Shown here one piece after another: positions 34,208 to 44,456 of a stretch of DNA of 46,710 bases (positions within the stretch are counted from its first letter, which is position 1; every line of letters starts with the position of its first letter). The notes beneath the pieces were generated by a model, which ran no database searches, was not told the origin of the DNA, and saw only the letters and a program-made list of their open reading frames with translations. The translations under genes and the position numbers were made by a program. The DNA is from Rhizopus sp. PT2906 (taxonomy: Eukaryota; Mucoromycota; Mucoromycetes; Mucorales; Rhizopodaceae): the NCBI GenBank assembly GCA_025529335.1, contig JAMYHX010000344.1, positions 1 to 46,710 on the forward strand, in the 5' to 3' direction.

Positions 34208-35446
34208 TTCTTTTAGTTTTCTTTAATGTAATTAAACGAAAAAAAAGGAAAGGAAAATGTTGGGGAAACGTGTTCATTTATAGTTCAATTTTTTAATGTT
34301 TAAAACACCGAATAATACCGTGTCAAGAGGGTCAAACAGTATTTTGGATTTTCACATGGACACCTTGATAATATGCATGTGAGACAATACAAATACACAC
34401 ACACACAGAGAGAGAGAACAAGGTTTAATAGAAGGTTACAAGTTCTTATAAGAAGGCCACATAAAGATGTACAAAAGGGAGCTGAGAGAAGAGGAAATCG
34501 ATGGGGAAGCGATTTCTTGTCTTTTCTTAAAGAGAAAAGCACAAAAGGTACAAAGAGATTCAAAAACTGCATAAAGTAGTACCGTTTACCCCGCATAAAA
34601 ATATATGAGGGATTTTTCCGCAATTCGCCAAATCTCGGTTCATGGCCGATGTGAGGTACACTCACAGAGGCATTGCACTTTGCGTCACTTTTTTAGTGCG
34701 CAGTCACGTGAATAATTATTGTCAAGGAGAATAATGCGTATATCTGCAGGAGCATGAACATCATTGTTCCTAATTCATTGTATTTTTTTACTATGGGAAA
34801 ATTTGTTCCGAAACATGAAATGCCTTGATATTTTAGCTAATTGTTCTAAGTCTTTTTTTGTTTTTGAAATGAAGAGTGAAATTTCAGCCAATAACATCAA
34901 TCTGTCAGTAAAATTGACCAAACTAACCGATCAGAGTAAAATTTAGACCGAACTCGTTCGCCAAAGATTCCCCATTGTGTGATGAACATTAGATATAATC
35001 TCTAGCTGCTGTTGTTGGGGCTCTCCTCAGTCACTTTCCTAAACAGATTCTATGACAATATTGATGTTAATACGCTTTTTACTAGCTTATACATGATTTT
35101 CTCATACTTTATAAGGCTTGAAGTGCGATTGAAGCAACCTGATTTATAGCGAGGTGTAGCTCCTGTACGTTGTACATCGTCTTTTCGCTTTCGTATTGCA
35201 AGTGGACCTGCTTGGGAAGTTGATGATCGCCTAGCTGCATTTATTATTAAACAACAAAAGACTGATTCTTGACGCACTACGAAGTCTCAAAATATCATTG
35301 TATGTCTATGAGTCTCTATACAGCTTGTTTATTAAGAGCAAAAATAAATAAATTGAAAGTTGACATCATCACAACATTCAATCTCCATTTGTCCAAAAAA
35401 AGCAACTCTGGGTCCTGGGAGCGATTTTTATTCTTTTAAAAAGAGT
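34208..35446. other. Intergenic MDH / TPS, about 1.2 kb
   Basis: Holds the MDH promoter with TCACGTGAATAAT at 34704-34716. A basic 75-aa frame on the minus strand (35050-35277) has no recognisable family and no supporting context, so I do not call it. The TPS leader follows. An upstream non-coding exon of TPS is possible. Confidence 0.45.
34704..34711. promoter_or_regulatory. E-box TCACGTGA upstream of MDH
   Basis: Shares 13 consecutive bases (TCACGTGAATAAT) with the site between the Pex30-like gene and HEN1. It is about 500 bp upstream of the MDH start. Confidence 0.4.
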
Positions 35447-38337
35447 ATGACAAGAGTTTCTGAAAAAAGGGTGGTTGTAGCTACTTTATTCTTACCTTGG
35501 ACAGTTGACTTTGAACTGGCCGAAAAGAAGAGAAAGGACCGACTGATTGCAAAGACAGAAGAAAAGAATAATGCAAAACCTAATCTTATTCAAAGCTTAG
35601 CTCAACATAAACAGCCAAAGGATGCCAAAGAGGAGCTATTTGACTTTAAGGAACCAGAGAAACTCGTTCAACCAAGAAGTAAACAGCAAAGAGAAGAAGA
35701 AATTAAAAAGTTGCCTCCTTTATCCATCAGTAACAGACGACACTCGGCTATTGATAGTGCCAAAGCCTTTGCTGACGCACCTTGGTCAGTTAAACCAACA
35801 GTTGCGGGAAATATTGGGTTAAATAATGCACTGTTTTCTATTCAAGACCAGCTTGAAAGCTTAGCTTGGGTTGGTACCTTGGGTATGTCTACAGACGCGC
35901 TCTTACAAAAGACAAAAGAAGAGATCAATTCTACGTTCGAGAGTCGATATAATACGTATCCTGTTATGCCATCAGATACAACCTTTGATGGTCATTATAA
36001 TCAATACTGTAAACAGGTAATGTTTTGTGTTGTATGAAATAGACATATCCATTCACATTTGGTTAAAAGGTACTCTGGCCTTATTTTCATTATGTTGTCA
36101 GAGATGATTGTCATAACATGATGTCACAAAATGGTCCTTATCAACTCTACAAGGATCTAAATCAAGAATTTGCTAATACTATAGTCAAAAACTATAAGAA
36201 CGGTGATATTAGTAAGTAGCGGGTCATCTAATATGGATATATCTATTATTACGGTCATAGACTAAGATATGAATGGACATACAGTTTGGATTAATGATTA
36301 TCACCTAATGCTCGTGCCTGGAATGGTCAGACAAAAGATTCCTAATGCCACCATCGGATTCTTTCTACATATCCCATTTCCAAGCTCTGAGCTATTTCGA
36401 TGCTTACCACGTACTGTAATATCAACATGTAGAGTAAACATATCTCTAACATATTTAAATATTTGTAGCTCGAAAGGAATTATTAGAGGCAATGCTACAG
36501 TCAGACATGATTGGATTTCAGACTTATTCTTTTGCTCGCCACTTTCTACAGACATGTTCACGCATTCTCTCTGTCGATGCTACGCCCACAGGTATTCAGC
36601 TGGATACTCATTACTGCTCTGTTGGCATTCATCCAATCGGCATCGACATTGTTGCACTACAGAGAAAGATATCAAACCCTGAAGTCGACCACTGGGTGAC
36701 GAAATTAAAAGAAAAGTATGCGGGTAAACGGTTGATTGTGGCAAGAGATAAGTTGGATTATATCAAGGGTGTGCGTCAAAAGCTGCTTGCTTTTGAGGAA
36801 TTCTTGATCAGACACCCAGAATGGAGAGGCAAGGTGGTCTTGATTCAGATTGCCTTATCCACCTCTGAGCAGAATGAATTACGTGCACACATATCTGATG
36901 TTGTCTCAAGAATCAACTTCAAGTTTAGTACCATTTCTTATCAACCCATTGTCTTTTTGCATCAGGATATATCATTTTCTCAGTACCTGGCACTCTTGAC
37001 ATGTGCTGATACCTGTCTGCTGACGCCACTTCGAGATGGAATGAACTTGACTTCTCATGAGTATATTGTCTGTCAGAGAGAGACACACAACCCACTCATC
37101 TTGAGCGAGTTCACTGGTACTTATGGTAGTTTTGGCGCATCTATAAGAGTTAACCCATGGGATTACAGAGTAAGAGGAGGGGGTAGGATCCAAAAGAAGC
37201 TTAATGTTCATATTATATAGCAAATTGGAGAAGCCATTCATGATGCTCTTTCGATGGGAGAAGACGAAAAAACAGCAAGATGGAATGAGCTTTACAAGAG
37301 CATCGAAACCAACTCTTCTCAACATTTTGCAAGTAGTATCATTAGCACATTATCAAAGATTCATAGCCAGCCCAGCCGGAGATTCTCCACAAAGATACCC
37401 AAACTGAATGCATCCATCCTTAATGAGGTTTGCCAACCTTATAAAAAGAGACTGTAAGTAAAGAACATCCTGCTGGTTTTAGGCTCTAATCGAACGAGTA
37501 TATAGCTTCTTGTTTGACTATGGTGGGACTTTGATACCACACGGTAAACCACCTGGATCGAATGATCTGGACCGAGTCTTGGAATTGCTCACCAAATTGG
37601 CAAGTAATCCTGATAATGCCGTCTATGTGATATCTGGACGAACCAAGATCAATGTGGATACTGACTTGGGATTAGTCCCTAACCTAGGATTGAGGTAAGT
37701 CCCTACACGCACATTAATGGTTCCGAATGTACTTATTTTTATGGGGATAGTGCTGAAAACGGGTTTTACATAAAGCCTCGTGGAGAGGATTGGCAGCAGG
37801 TTTACGATAATGTTGACTTCTCATGGAAGCCAACTGTCAAGGAGATATTTCAGTATTATTCAGAGCGTACACCTGGTGCTTACGTTGAAACAAAAGATAC
37901 TTCTATTGTCTGGGTAAGTTAGTGTCATAAAGCGTACACATGTATAACTAATAAAGAGAAATTAGCACTATCGCACGACAGAAGGAACTGATTCTCAGTA
38001 TGTGTCTTGGCAAGCAGCTGAATGTCAGAATCATATTGCAGACTCTGTCAACAAGAATTTTGCAGTACATGCAATGATTGGTAATACGACGATTGAGGTC
38101 ATCCCTCACGACATCAATAAGAGTTCAATAGCAAACAGAATTCTACAAGATACAACACCAGACTTTGTGTTGGCTATTGGAGATGATCGATCAGATGAAG
38201 ACATGTTTACGTTTTTAAACAAACAGAAAAGCCTCAAGGTGATCACTTGTACGGTAGGTACAAGAAGTACAGAAGCTAGATATTATATACCAAATGTAGA
38301 AACAGTCTTGTCTACTCTTGAGCAATTATCTTTCTAA
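35447..38337 (+). CDS. Trehalose-6-phosphate synthase/phosphatase-like fusion
   Basis: Eight exons (35447-36016, 36070-36211, 36267-36410, 36469-37169, 37221-37453, 37506-37694, 37751-37913, 37966-38337) give about 837 aa. The GT20 half has NDYHLMLVPGMVR, HIPFPSSELFRCLP, RDKLDYIKG and LRDGMNL, all the expected substrate sites. The HAD (TPP) half has VISGR, AENGF, IEVIP and GDDRSDEDMF. Motif I reads DYGGT (D601, G603) instead of DxDGT, so the general acid/base Asp is lost. The protein is therefore likely an active or regulatory synthase-type subunit with a dead phosphatase, similar in logic to Tps3/Tsl1. A 100-aa charged insert follows the first beta strand. The ATG at 35447 is the first in frame; upstream stop TGA at about 35354. 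Confidence 0.92.
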
Positions 38338-38339
38338 AT

Positions 38340-39028
38340 TTATTCTTCTTGTGGATCAAAATGTTCTAATAAATCAACTTTTCTGTCAAGTGCTTTGGAT
38401 AATTCATTATTCAATACTTCATCCAATGTTTGGTTATATCGAGCATAGAACCACTTTCTGTGTTGTTCATCATAATCGAATCGCTGTGGTCCACTGATAA
38501 AAGAGATTGAATAACACTGTGATATATTTTTGCTTTCTTTTTACCTGACAGGTGAAGATAGCCAAATTTGATGATTAGGAGGCTGTTTATTGATCACATA
38601 GGTACCATGTTCGCCTACTGAAAGTGTCATGACACCTTGCTAAAATATGTCTTGTCAGTTATAAAGAAACAAACAATGAGTATTTCATACACTGTATTCA
38701 ACATCAAATCCTTTCATATCTATTTCATCACCAATTTCCTCAAGCTTTGCAACTATATGTTCCAATATTTCATCAGACAAGCGATGGTATCTGTCTGTAT
38801 TTAATGTTCTAAGTTCAAAGTATGTGTAAGCTTTTCATATTGTTGTTGATTCCGTTCTTACGTTGGGGTGAATGTAGGTCTTGTGTTATTGTCAAAGGAT
38901 ATTGAAGTGTTGTGAATAAAGCGTGGAATAGCACGGGCGTATATTCTAGCAGAAGGAGGTCGTAAAGCAATTTGAGGTGATAATCGTTTAGCTTGTTGTA
39001 ATGTCTGACGAGTGAGATGCTTAAACAT
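38340..39028 (-). CDS. YFH1: Frataxin (mitochondrial Fe-S assembly)
   Basis: Four exons (38862-39028, 38691-38808, 38545-38639, 38340-38493) join to about 177 aa. The first 50 residues are basic, lack acids and are Arg/Ser/Gln-rich, a mitochondrial presequence. The frataxin fold follows: acidic helix 1 (DEILEHIVAKLEEI), FDVEYSQGVMTLSV, HGTYVINKQPPNHQIWLSSP and SGPQRFDY. Frataxin stimulates cysteine desulfurase on the ISCU scaffold. Its stop lies 2 bp from the TPS stop on the other strand. Confidence 0.96.
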
Positions 39029-39221
39029 TATATAAAGAGAAAAGTCAGCACCCCCCCTCCCTGGGTAAGATCTCTTAAACAGATTCAATATCCGAAACTC
39101 ATAAGAGAGAATATGCATTTGTCTGTAAAATATGAATTTTATTCTTGCTTATTTAAAAAGATATACAAATATTGATTGTATATGAAAGGCAGTAATTGGT
39201 ATATTTAAGAGAAGCATGGGC

Positions 39222-41362
39222 TTATTGTCTGTTTTCATCTTGTTTTTCAGTTTTAGACTCTATGTCAATCATGACACTTTCAGGTGCTGTTGATGTGTTT
39301 TGTTCTTTTTGTTCTTTTGGTTTGCGTATAGAGTGAGCCTTTATAAGGCAAGAGAGACAAAATCCAAAGCCTGACATACCGATCATGACATGCCAGATTA
39401 ACCTGATCGCATCCACATAACACTTTAGAACGATTTCAAGGTACTCTGGAGGACATCCATTTCTGACATAATTGGATGAATCCAATATCTTACTGACAAT
39501 ATCGGCAGGTACATATAAGGCTAAATCTTGTGCCAGCGAAGTGTTTAAAATGGCGGATGAAATCGCCACACCAAGTGCGCCGCCTAGGATGCGACTGAAA
39601 TTACCCAGACCAGTAACAACTGCGATATCCTTGGGTTCTACTGACGCCTGGAGTGCAATGATGGCTGCAGGAATCACGAAGCCCAGAGCGAAACCGCCAA
39701 TGATTGTAAATCCGTAAACCTCTATTGTTTTGGACGAGTCAGATAGTTTGTTAATAGTACACGATGTCAACTTACTGGAAAAGCTTGAGTCAAGATCGAG
39801 TATGGATAATAATCCAACGCAGATAGTTAACAAGGCCATGCCAATAGGAGGTCTATTGAAGAGAAAGACGTTAGCGTATGCATTATTTTTTGCTCTTGTT
39901 CTAATCCCTACAATGGTTTGTAGATACCAGATTTTGAAATAAAGAATCCAACGACTGTTGCGATGACCGATAGGAACAATTGCATAGGAATCAAACGAAT
40001 GCCTGACCACGTGGCACTGTCTCCACGCACGACCTGAAAATACACTGGCAAGTAGTACAACATACTAAAAAAGGTCATACCAAGGAGCCAGTTCGTCAAC
40101 AAGACCGCAACTACAGAGCGATTTTTAAACAAACGAGGAGGCATCAATGGCTCTGCTACTTTAGTTTCAACGTAATACAGAATGGCGACCAAAATAACAG
40201 TCAAAACTAAGGGTACAATGACGGCTGCTGATTTCCATGGGAAGGTTTGACCACCAAAATTCATGGCAAGTAAGAATAATGTTGAAAACGCCAAGACGAT
40301 AAATGTACCAACAAAGTCTATACGCTTTAGCTTTGTGATAAAACCTTCTTTGGGAATGGGCAGATGTAAGAAGAAAAATATCATTACCATGGCAACAGCA
40401 CCAATGGGTAAGCTGTTCCACAACGTTTGTTAATGACCCGTAAAACTAGGGATATTATACTTACTTGATATAAAAATTCCAGCGCCAGGTCACATAGTCA
40501 GTAAAGCTTCCACCAATTAAAGGACCACAGACGCTCGACACACCAAATACAGCGTTAATAATGCTATTACAGAATGAGTCTACGTGTAACATCTAACAGG
40601 TATGTTTTCTCACCCTTGGTAGCTTGCTCTTTTTTCAAGTGGAACAAGGTCTGCTACAACAACGAAAACCTGTAATAAGATCTTAGCCCAGTTATGAAAT
40701 TAAAATGATAAAATGGATTACCATTGAGAACACAGCAGCAGCACCAATACCAGCAATAGCTCTAAATACAATCAGCATAACGATAGACTACATTATTTTT
40801 ACATGAGCATTTTTGTCTTGCAATCAAAAAAAGGAACTTACTGTAGAAACGGCACAAAGTAATGAGCCAATCAGAAAAACGACTATACCAAACATCAATA
40901 TCCATTTTCTACCAAAGATGTCGGAAAACTTTGAAAACAAAGGTTCTAAAGGAACGCAGATTGATTAGCAACAAAGGTGACTCCTAGAAAACAGAAACTT
41001 ACGGAAAGAATCAAATGTTAGGATATAAGCTGTCGCGACCCAAGAAACGATAGACATGCTATTGAAATCAGATCCAATTGTAGGCAATGCTGTAGCTACA
41101 ATTGTTCTAAATCACTAATGAGCATGTACCTTATGCGCACGGATATTCAATTTGCTTACCCGTCCAATGCAGCTAAGAATAGCGCGATCTGAAGGCCGAT
41201 GAAAGTCCAGAGGACGTTGCTCTTTTTTGATCTGCTGTTGTTATCTTCATCATTCGGCTTTTGCTCGACTGAATTGCTTTGTATTGAGTTATTATCAGCA
41301 ATTGCTTGAGTGCTGAATGACGATTGACTTGGTATCTGTTTGTTACAAGACTCTTCTACCAT
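39222..41362 (-). CDS. DHA2-type MFS drug:H+ antiporter, 14 TM
   Basis: Nine exons (41160-41362, 41003-41106, 40842-40945, 40722-40787, 40614-40669, 40465-40563, 39912-40412, 39776-39852, 39222-39721) give about 569 aa. Family signs: LDGTIVATALPTI in TM1, WVATAYILT, the A-motif-like SDIFGRKW, GIGAAAVFSM and WRWNFYINLPIG. Around 14 hydrophobic segments are read. The N-terminus is Ser/Asn/Gln-rich and the tail Lys/Glu-rich, both cytosolic. Such proteins export drugs, toxins or small metabolites; the substrate is unknown. Intron 8 (39722-39775) is 54 nt with no stop, so it would also read through in frame. Confidence 0.93.
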
Positions 41363-42060
41363 GACAAGAGAATGGCCAGTAGGAAAAATGAGGGAAAAAA
41401 GCTGTCCAATTCTTTTTATTTTATACAAACCCCGCCAGGATCGGAGTGACGGAGGAAGGTACATGATCCGAACTTTCGATTGTTTTCTAAAAGGATTTGT
41501 CAGCGTTTTGTGCAAGAACAGCCAATAAAATAAATTACAGCATATGTCTTTTATTTACAAATGATCACGTTTCCTAAATTTTCTTGGGAAATAAAGAAAA
41601 TCATGAAAAAGCAAAAATTATTTCCAACAATTCAATTGCTGGGTCTTATTTACACACGTCTTATAAAATACAGTAAAGATGCGTTTAGCTGTATTGTCAT
41701 TATTTGGAAACAGTCGCCAAGGCTTGTAAATATACAGATGCACAGTCATTGTCTCTGTTAGTTTTAATATTTATTATTGTGTGCCTGCAGCGACACCCAA
41801 TTACTATTCTTATTGCACAAAAATTTATGCAAAAATTTATGCAAAAAATTTTGAGCCCCTTTTTTGGATAAAGTAAAGTATACAGTGTTTTGCGTTTGAA
41901 AATACAAAAATTAAGAGTAAAATGTTCTTGTCATTGATACAAATATTGTAAAGGTAGTACAAAAGGGTTTGTCGTTATTCAAAGATCAGGTTTTAAGTAT
42001 GGAAATAAAACTGCTCTTACTACAACTCTCTTATTTCAAGCATACTATAAATTATCTTGT
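41363..42060. other. Intergenic, about 700 bp
   Basis: MFS promoter region. A 13-bp unit close to AAAAATTTATGC is repeated in tandem two to three times at about 41818-41850. No gene is supported. Confidence 0.5.
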
Positions 42061-43560
42061 GATCTATTTAATTATTACAATGACCTAGTTGGCGAAACGG
42101 AGACCGAAGATGTGATTTTCTTTTCAGTATCTTCTGAAATTCTCTTGTCTATCATTTGTCTTTGCCATCTTCTGTTGGCTGGCCATAAGTAATGCTTTTC
42201 AAAAGTGTCTGCGTTTAAAATTCAAATTGCATGGATCATGACATCTTGAATGGAAAGCACCTTTCTGGACTGCGTATGTACTTGTTGCTGCTCTAATCGA
42301 ATGCACCGTAAACTTGTCAGGGTCGATACCCGCAGCGGTTAAGCTATTGGTGATCCATTGTGCAACTGTCTTGTCCTTGACTGAAGAAATTTTCGAACAA
42401 TCGTCATCCTCAATATAAGTGAGGAAAAAGGTGTGATTGCTAGCTATATGGGTTCGTCTTCCCTTAGTGTATTCAACAAAATACCAAAGAGTTTTCACCG
42501 GGCAAATGATTTCCTCGTCAATGACTCTGGACTGAATTGTTTAGGAGTGATTTCCTTGAGATTTCTAGCTAACAACGTGATACTAGCTATTTTATGCTCA
42601 TTGTCCATCTCAAATTGTGTGATAATATAAAAGTAGTAATAGACAATAAGATACAGCAAGACTGAATTAATCCTTTTATTGATAAAGAATGATTCTTATT
42701 TTTACTTTGAGTTTACTGTGGGATTATAGTTGACGTGGGTCTAACAGTTGTTCTGGGGAAGAGTAGCTTAATTAAGGGTTTTGCTAGTTTTTACTACTGT
42801 GACATCTGAATCAAGAAATGATGTTATGTACTAGTAAGTGCTATTGTAACGGTAATTTCCTTAGTTCGCCACAGCTAAAAGTAAAACTGTCTTTTCTTGT
42901 AACTTCTTTAGTCTAAGACCCTTCGTTGGTCCCCAAGACCTTATCATGTCAATTATAGGTGTCAAACTGTACGCCTCCTTCATATAGCTGGGGAGTTTTG
43001 GGTCGATTTTCTTCTTTGCCTGGAAAAACTGTTGAACCTTCTCATGAGGGGTTAATGATGGTTTGTTGGAATGTAATACTCTAAATACTGATGCTATGGC
43101 TGATCTGATACCGTTGAGATGCTGATATGAAAACTGTTTGTTCTGAACTAGATACTCTACTACTATACCAGGGTTGTATGCTGTAGGACCTACTCTTGGT
43201 ACCTATCTTGCGCACCACTCCGCCCATTTCCTCCATTGAATATCATAGTTGTTGTGCGTACTGATCTTGTTTGAATGTGATAGAAAGTCAATTACACTAC
43301 CTGACGTCCTTGCCTTTTTCTGTTGATGTGCCCTAGTAATCTTCAAGCCGTTAAACATTAAGTCTTGTTGATTGTCATCTGAATCGGGTCTTCTAAACAT
43401 TGAACGAAGCACTATTGGTCATCAGAACTGTATTCTCCAGGCTGGGATCACCATCACCGCCGTCTTCACCTTGTCTTCTTATAGTTTCCTCAATACCTGT
43501 GGAATCAACTTCTGTGAAGGGTGCAAGTAGAGGCTGACGTGTTTGATGAGATAATCATTA
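42061..43560 (-). pseudogene. Tyrosine recombinase relic (Crypton/DIRS-type integrase)
   Basis: Minus-strand pieces in order: RQPLLAPFTEVDSTG (about 43520), SVIDFLSHSNKISTHNNYD with WRKWAEWC (43203-43412, core-binding domain), NGIRSAIASVFRVLH and KKLQEKTVLLLAVA (about 42880-43110), ICPVKTLWYF, DKTVAQWITNSL and FTVHSIRAATSTYA (42199-42498), then after a shift TFEKHYLW. HSIR is the H-x-x-R box, and the Tyr in TFEKHY (codon 42189-42191) is the nucleophile candidate. Frameshifts (at least at about 43420 and 42225) and stops (about 43200, 42860) break it. No terminal repeats or reverse transcriptase were seen, so the parent element type is open. Confidence 0.8.
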
Positions 43561-43996
43561 TAATAACTCGAATATAATCCTACAGTAGAGCATACATTCT
43601 ACTTTACAGCTCTCTATCGCATCTGATGAGAATAAGAATGCTGATAACATTGATAAATAATCACACTCACGACATTAATATAAATAGCAGCCATAGATTT
43701 CCACTCCCTATAAAATGCACACGCGTCTTATTTTGTCTTTTTACAATATAAAAGCCAAATACAACAACAATATTTGGGATCCATTGATGTGTATGAAGTT
43801 GCTAAACAATACACAATGGTTTTTGGTTCAAAGCCGCTCAATCATTTGCTTCTTGGTGTAGAAACAAGAAAGTGTATTTTTTTAAAGGCAAAAGAAAAAA
43901 AGCGGAAAACGAATAACAAGGGATCTGTCTGTCTTCCACGAAGACAAATTGAAGACAATCCTGCAGTTAAGAAAATTGTTAACGAAACTTTTGCAG
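43561..43996. other. Spacer with an ambiguous plus-strand frame
   Basis: A plus-strand frame (ATG at about 43813 to TAG 44010) reads like protein (SVCLPRRQIEDNPAVKK) but has no family I recognise. It overlaps the end of the possible minus-strand gene at 43997. I leave both open. Confidence 0.3.
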
Positions 43997-44248
43997 TCAG
44001 CAATGAATAGCAATGTTACCGAAAAGACGACGGAGGATGTGGTTATAAGCTTTCTTGTCGTGCTTTATTCTCAAAAAGCAATAAAAAAAATTTCAAGTAG
44101 ACATACCACCATTCGTCTTTTCCTTATAAATCCAACATACTTCATAATGAGCAGGTGAATTTTCAATGATATTTTTCCAAGGGTCAATATCAACAGTAAT
44201 TTCTCTAGAAAAGGGCGTGTATTGTTCTAAAAATAAGCTCTCAGACAT
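43997..44248 (-). CDS. Possible small two-exon gene, unknown
   Basis: From ATG 44248 the minus strand reads MSESLFLEQYTPFSREITVD and on to KEKTNG before a clean GTATGT donor (about 44103). With an AAG acceptor near 44047 it continues AYNHILRRLFGN to a stop at 43997, about 67 aa in all. It is divergent from RNA14 with 208 bp between starts. No family is recognised; a truncated relic of a longer gene is equally possible. Confidence 0.35.
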
Positions 44249-44456
44249 GATTACTATTCTTAATAAAAGGGGAATAAGTGGAAAGAATTAAATACAATTA
44301 AAGGAGAATTAATGGTCACAAAATCAAAGAATAAAAAATCACTTCAAGAATTTAAAGTTCAGATGCTCTTTACGTCACAGAGTTGACTGTGAAAAAAAAA
44401 ATTGAGCTTTTTTCTTTCAGTAAATATTTAACAGATAAATAACAACCTTTTGAATC

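Noticed and set aside
35050..35277. Basic 75-aa minus-strand frame
   Set aside because: No family, no start context, no splice partners; likely chance.
41818..41850. Tandem AAAAATTTATGC units as CRISPR-like or centromeric repeat
   Set aside because: Only two to three adjacent copies without spacers; ordinary slippage in AT-rich DNA.
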